Made by a program: the position numbers and the translations under genes. DNA of 64,000 bases from Actinernus sp. WN-2022. Lineage: Eukaryota; Cnidaria; Anthozoa; Actiniaria; Actinernidae. Below, piece by piece: positions 59,026 through 64,000 of this stretch (its first letter is position 1; each line of letters starts with the position of its first letter). The stretch spans positions 34,081,976 to 34,145,975 of the forward strand of contig JAOWCC010000019.1 in the NCBI GenBank assembly GCA_030867875.1, given 5' to 3'. The notes below the pieces were generated by a model. That model had not been told where the DNA came from, searched no databases, and saw nothing but the letters and a program-made list of their open reading frames with translations.

Positions 59026-59038
59026 ATCCTCGTCGCCA
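59026..59038 (-). other. Primer binding site, tRNA-Ser
   Basis: The minus strand reads TGGCGACGAGGAT two bases inside the 5-prime LTR. This is complementary to the 3-prime end of animal tRNA-Ser(GCT) (ATCCTCGTCG plus CCA). Confidence 0.75.
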
Positions 59039-59040
59039 GA

Positions 59041-59187
59041 TTTAGAATTGTCAGGTTTTTAATGCACACGGGTAAACAGGGAGTGTCCTTCATACAATCC
59101 ACTGTGCTATATATATGTGACACGTTATCAACTGTTTCAAAGGAATGCTAACGTAATACAGGATGTTACGTCACATAGGATACTACA
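59041..59187 (-). repeat. Gypsy copy B, 5-prime LTR
   Basis: 147 bp. It begins TTTAG (G to T change from TGTAG) and ends CTACA, followed by ACGAC at 59188-59192. Confidence 0.95.
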
Positions 59188-59281
59188 ACGACGATTTGGA
59201 GTTTGAGGGAGCTAGAGCGATGAGTAATATTGCTATTTTACCATGAATTTCCTAAGGTTTAACAAACTTGATTAGCTACAG

Positions 59282-60319
59282 CTTTCGCAGAGTGTGTGTT
59301 ACCGGTCAAATGAAAGGTTGTCAAAGGTAATTTCAAGGTCTAGGTCGATGTACTTCCCACCAATTGAATACCAAAGTGATAAGTCTCAGCACCTGGGTTT
59401 TGAGAAAAAGTTTGATTTTCAACTCCTTGTTCGTATGAAGGAAACTCGTGACGAAACCGTTGTTTCACTTCTAAAATGGAATTGAAGGCTAGATTTACAA
59501 CACAAATTACAGACAGGCAATCCAAATTGCTTGACATTATACAGAATTATGATTTTTATATTAGCCCGACTGATTTTGGAGAAAACATTCATTTTCGCGC
59601 GATCGAGGAAGGGAAAATGTACTCCTGGTGAATTCTATATCCTTCCTTGGCGTCCTTCCCAGAAAGGGTCGCTGTAGAAAAGGAGAACAACTGTATGGCA
59701 GAACACCATACCGACCTCAGAAGTTCACTCTGCAATTGGCCCTCGTGGATACTGCAAAGTATGGCTTTCTGAGAACAACGCCAATGACAGTGAGGTCAAA
59801 CATTTTGTGCTCGATAACATCGAATCGCCAGTGCATGCAACAAGTCTTGGAGGTCCTCCACTGCCAGTGACTATTCCACCCCATAGCTATTTTATTTGGG
59901 ATCGTCTTGGTAGAGCTGGGAGATGTATGAACCCATCCAAGCAACATTACAGCCCGGAAATCCACGAGCGCTTTCGCCAGGCTGAAATGCAGGTAGTCAT
60001 GCTACCTCCAAAGGGCCACGAGGCTAACCCGACAGAGCTATTCCAAGCTATAATCCAGGCGAATGTGAAGTCCTGGAGAGCTCCCAATCAGTCATTTGAC
60101 GAATGTGGGCCAAGGAACTTTAAAGAAGCACAGCAAGCCGTATCTGATGCTCTTGGAAGGCTGAGGTTTAACACTAATGCCTTCCATGGTTGGTACGAGG
60201 CACGAGCCACCGGCCGCCATCTTCTGTGTCGCTGGGCCAAGGATCGCATGATGAAAATAGTCCTCAGATGGCGTGAAAATGAGGAATCACAAGTTTTCCT
60301 TTGGCCACAGAAACTATGA
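59282..60319 (+). pseudogene. IS630/Tc1-mariner-like transposase remnant, copy 3
   Basis: The 3-prime half is the cleanest of the three copies: one frame 59807-60319 reads from LDNIESPVHATSLGG through FIWDRLGRAGR and MLPPKGHEANPTELF to FLWPQKL with no stop. The codons around the first Asp (FADER) are lost to a small rearrangement near 59635 (CTATATCCTTCC). The frame changes before LPRKGRCRKGEQLYGRT. Copies 2 and 3 differ by only a few residues over the shared part. Confidence 0.6.
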
Positions 60320-63274
60320 GTAGCTTAACTTTTACTTACTGAGGTTTATTTCCCAGATTCAAACCATGCATAGCTAAACAAGTGACATGATTTCCCTGTT
60401 TCGCAAAGAACGTCAATTCGAATTGAGGCCATGTTGATTTTCGTAGAAATCACGTGATTTTAGGTTTTACGTCATTCGAGTTTCCATATTTAGAAAGGCT
60501 GTAAAACAAAAACCGAAACATTGTTTTCGACAATAATAAAATTCCATGTATGGAATTTAATAAGGTTTTTAATAAAAAATAAATGCCGAAAAATAAGTTT
60601 GTAGTTTTTGTGTAAAATCGTAACATGTCATGCATCAATTGTTCTGTCCAGACTACTATAGAGTGCATAGTTGCATGCTCTCAGCACAATAATATTATGC
60701 TTGCTCAGTACATGTATATTATGAACAAGTATTCGCATGAACTGCTCATGTTATATGTGATTTATTGGCACTGACTCATATTTTGAAAGTTCTCAAATTG
60801 CACTTGTTCAAGCAATTACCAAAACGTCCAAAATATCGCTCAGTGCCCATACATCATGTATATAGCACTTGTGTCCTTGTTGCTGCAATATATTTCCTCT
60901 TATAAGTCGTATCTTTATTTATTTAGGTTGTATTATACACTCAGGGATTTTGCTGGAATTTTAGACTATGTCAAAAATTATACCAGTTAGTGTTTTCAGT
61001 AATTCAGCACTTTTCACAAAAACCTTGACCAGAATGAAACAGAAAGCTGAATCTAGGTACTGAATCCCTGTAGACTGTCCTTTTTTTTATTCCATGGTTA
61101 CCTGTATGACTAACCTATTATATATAATTATGGTAAATGATAAGAACATACTAATGTATCAAGTATAGCATTGGACATTTTTAATCTGGATCCTGAGACC
61201 CATAGATTTTGGGGGGTTTGGGATCCCAAACAAATAATTTATAGGTCCCCATGTCGAATCCAAGATGGGGGTCGCTCATGCTGCCTAGTCACTAAACCAG
61301 CAAAACCTTTGGTACATGTACATGTATACACATGCAATCATAGGAAAGGAAATAATATATTTTTAGAAATTATTTTTCACTAAAAATGCATGACTTCTGT
61401 ATTATTGCTGTCGCTGTTTATACAGATCAATTATTACATTAACTAGTAATACATTAAATGCCTCATGACCAAATAACATATAGTAATAATAAGGTCTCTA
61501 TATTGTAATTTAATTAGACCCTCAACAATTTCTCTTGTTTTTCATTAATTACTTTCAGAGCGATAACTTACAGGGAGGTCCCACAAATAGTTTGATCTCC
61601 TCCACTGCACAGGAGAGGGTGTGTTTTGGAACTTACTCCTTGACCACGGGCCAGGATACTCAATGTCAACGACTTTCCCACATTTTGTTCATGTGAATAA
61701 ATCAAGCCAATGCTGCCCTCACCTTAAATCGTCACCAAAGATTAAGAAAGAAAAACATATATATGTATATATACACACACACTCTTGTTTTCAAAAACAT
61801 TGCTCTGCAAGAGAGAACAAGTAACTAATTTCCATAACAAAGGCTACAATTATAATTGCACTGGTGCAAAAAAATTACACCGGTGCAAATAAATGACACC
61901 AGTGCAAAAAATTCCACTGGGAGTTAAAATATTATTGTACTACAACATACACATATTACATGTAACATGTACTGTGCCATTTCATTTTGCCAGTACCCTC
62001 TAAATATTTGCTAGACAAAAAATCCTACTAGCAGCCATTACCCAACTTAATTACCTAAATGATCAATCTCTCATAAACAGCACACATTTGTTGACCATTA
62101 AACTCATAATAAAAAAAGGGAACTCATTCTCCCTTCTCATTGTGGCCCCTAAATTTCGTAGTAAGACAAATGAATAGCCAACTTAAAAGGAATACAATTT
62201 TCACCAAAGCTTGAAGACAGGAGCAAGAAAAAAGAAGATATAAAAAATTATTATATTGAAAATATAAAATATTGAGATCCATTTCACTTAATATAATACT
62301 GCTCACAATTATATATGATAGTACATGTATCAATCATGTACATGACTTACAAAATGAAGTTAATCAAAATTTTGCATTATATACAGACAAATCATGTATT
62401 TTTGGGTGGCATTTTCCTGCATTTATCAGTTTGATGATATAGAGGTTATTCACCAAGATTGAGGATATATTGGCCAAGTTCATTTTTGTGTGTTTATGGA
62501 CCGAGATGAAGTTGAGGGGAATATAACTTAAAATGCAAGGATATATATTAAATCATTGTTAAAATCAAGGGGAATATATATTAAAGCATTGTTACGTTAA
62601 AATGCAAAGGACAAAGAAACCGAGGTGTGATGTGAAAATATGAGATATATTCCCCTAAAGCTAAAAGAACAAAGAAAACCAATCCATGTGATAAAAGTGT
62701 AGATATGGTCAACAATTGTTATCATTAATATTGATTCTGTATCAAGTGAATTATTTGAATAGTACATTTCCTGATTTGAGCATTACCCTAAGACATGCTT
62801 TATTCATGTAGCTTATAAGCAAATGTTTGTTATGTTGCTTAAAGTTCTGTTTTTGTTTCATGCATGTAATTCCAGTTGAGGTTAGAATTATCTTTAAACC
62901 ACTTTTAAGGCACCGTATGGTCTGTCACCTATATATATTAATGATCTAATTAAGACTAAGAGTAAGTCTAGATATTGTCTTAATTCTAATACTGAATTGT
63001 TACTAAGCCACTAAGTCATTTATCTCTACCAGCATGTGTTTGTATAATAAAATAATGATTCCCTATTTTACCTCACCAGCTTGAATATTCATATATATTA
63101 TAAATATAATGCATATGTTATAAATATAAACCTATATATAGCTCATGGATGCAACACTCAAATCAAGAAATATTTAATTATTGACTTGATTTAGATGACT
63201 TGATCTAGAATCGATATTAATGATAACAATGTTTGATCATATATACACTTTAATATAACTGTCTTATTTTAATA
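60320..63274. other. AT-rich non-coding part of unit R, copy 3
   Basis: Matches 2377-5338 of copy 1 with small indels; no exon seen. It has one extra block of the ACACCAGTGCAAA word near 61865-61905 (three words against two in the other copies). Confidence 0.5.
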
Positions 63275-64000
63275 CCTTCTGCACACTTCGTTGAGTGTGT
63301 CACATTGTAACAAACATGGTTCCAGTTGGGTCCCCAAGCTGTATTCCCCCTATTCGGTGACAAAGAATTCATGCTCATCTGGGGCTAAAACCTTGTTATC
63401 CTTGATATGAAGCTAAACGTTTCAATAATTAATGATAATTTGGTAACATTTGTGCAAATTTAAAGCAAATTTGAAAGCGTTTAGAATTCTTACACTGGTG
63501 AGAAAGGCATCAGTACGATTTACACAGACATCATAGGCAAACCACTGCTATAATGAAGTAAAAAGTATAAAAACGTGTTTTTATATTGTTTGTGAGTGAA
63601 AACAAGAATACATTTTACATACTTTAGTCGTTACCCTCCCACTTTTTTAAGACTGCTCAATTCACATTCAAATATTAGCTATCTAACGAAACCTGTTTAG
63701 CATTTACAGTAGTGCAGGCAAATCGAGCTGGATTAATAGTATCCGAATCGGCGCAAAAAACTATAAAACGCTTTGAAATCCCATATTTGCTACCAGGACT
63801 CAGGAGTACCAGCCCATAGCCCGAATTTAAGCCATCTCCTCGGCTGAAAATTCAGGCTAACCAGCCCGCCCAGTCCTGAGCTGTCCTGCAATCCAAAACC
63901 GCGGCAAAACGTCACGCGCATGCGTTTTAGATGAGCGCGTCCTACCTCGTTCCCAGTGTCTACTCGACTTGTCTCAGATTTATATCATCATCATCATCAT

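Larger units (their letters stand above)
54895..59187 (-). mobile_element. Ty3/Gypsy LTR retrotransposon, copy B
   Basis: Complete ends: LTRs 54895-55043 and 59041-59187 and the 5-bp target duplication ACGAC on both sides. A primer site for tRNA-Ser lies beside the right LTR and a purine tract beside the left. The order on the minus strand is gag, zinc knuckle, protease, RT, RNase H start, then a foreign ORF1-like insert, then the integrase end. The LTRs differ by about two substitutions and one AT unit, so insertion is fairly recent. Two stops and the internal replacement make it non-autonomous. Confidence 0.95.
54643..63547 (-). pseudogene. Unknown split gene of unit R, copy 3 (interrupted)
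   Basis: Recognisable minus-strand exons: 63494-63547 (exon 4, 54 nt, having lost 30 nt including the TAG of the other copies), the exon matching 39135-39261 (about 63275-63411), and 54643-54771 (CGITELAGPRYECPKNQ). The 4.3-kb Gypsy element lies in the intron before the last exon, and the left flank ends at 54410 before the next exon known from copy 2. Upstream exons lie past the window end. Function unknown. Confidence 0.45.
54410..64000. repeat. Unit R, copy 3 (with nested Gypsy; runs off the window)
   Basis: 54410-54894 matches 35054-35543, then the Gypsy element intervenes, and 59188-64000 matches copies 1 and 2. It shares with copy 1, but not copy 2, the segments at about 60853-61310 and 63722-64000. 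Outside the Gypsy element it holds the transposase remnant, AT-rich intron and R-gene exons. Confidence 0.85.

Overview
The window looks like animal nuclear DNA, most likely an anthozoan cnidarian (coral or sea anemone). It is AT-rich, its genes are split by short GT-AG introns, and it holds a CUT-homeobox gene, Tx1/L1-like and CR1-like LINEs, Ty3/Gypsy and Gmr1-like LTR elements and many short inverted-repeat (MITE-like) elements. I saw no rRNA, tRNA or CRISPR array. The host assignment is inference; nothing here proves the species.

Layout. (1) Three direct copies of one long unit, here called unit R, lie at 1305-8396, 35054-40787 and 54410 to the window end. Each carries an IS630/Tc1-mariner-like transposase remnant on the plus strand and exons of an unknown split gene on the minus strand. 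A Ty3/Gypsy element (54895-59187; relic at 1-1304) sits at the same ACGAC target in copies 1 and 3. Copy 2 keeps the uninterrupted target, so copies 1 and 3 share a later ancestor. (2) 8400-17600 holds the best host genes: a CUT plus divergent homeodomain gene ending at 14887 (+), and a compact two-exon HIRAN-like gene (15340-16110, -). Upstream of the latter's start codon is a dense cluster of ATCGAT words. (3) 17900-26000 holds a Tc1-like MITE, a 54-bp and a 41-bp minisatellite, a dead Tx1/L1-like LINE with a second LINE inserted in it, and a broken Myb/SANT-like gene. (4) 30225-32768 is a decayed Gmr1-like pol in which integrase comes before reverse transcriptase. (5) 42023-44705 holds a MITE and a roughly 2-kb foldback.

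The most unusual locus is 45070-53943. Two split genes diverge from a 122-bp gap. The minus gene encodes a SAM-domain protein with an acidic tail. The plus gene spans eight exons whose reading phases fit to about 1,500 codons. It joins a DDE-nuclease-like core (DDKA, SDAGPG and VERVM motifs) to a C-terminal ubiquitin-specific-protease-like domain (NTC, GGHY and HHYD motifs). This copy appears disabled by a 38-bp exact tandem duplication, an in-frame TAG between the Cys and His boxes, and a 28-nt intron-like gap. A transposase-like protein fused to a deubiquitinase-like peptidase, with a head-to-head SAM partner, is my main candidate for a poorly described mobile or domesticated system. I could not find its terminal repeats, so mobility is unproven.

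Most of the remaining sequence is AT-rich intron or intergenic DNA with old repeats.
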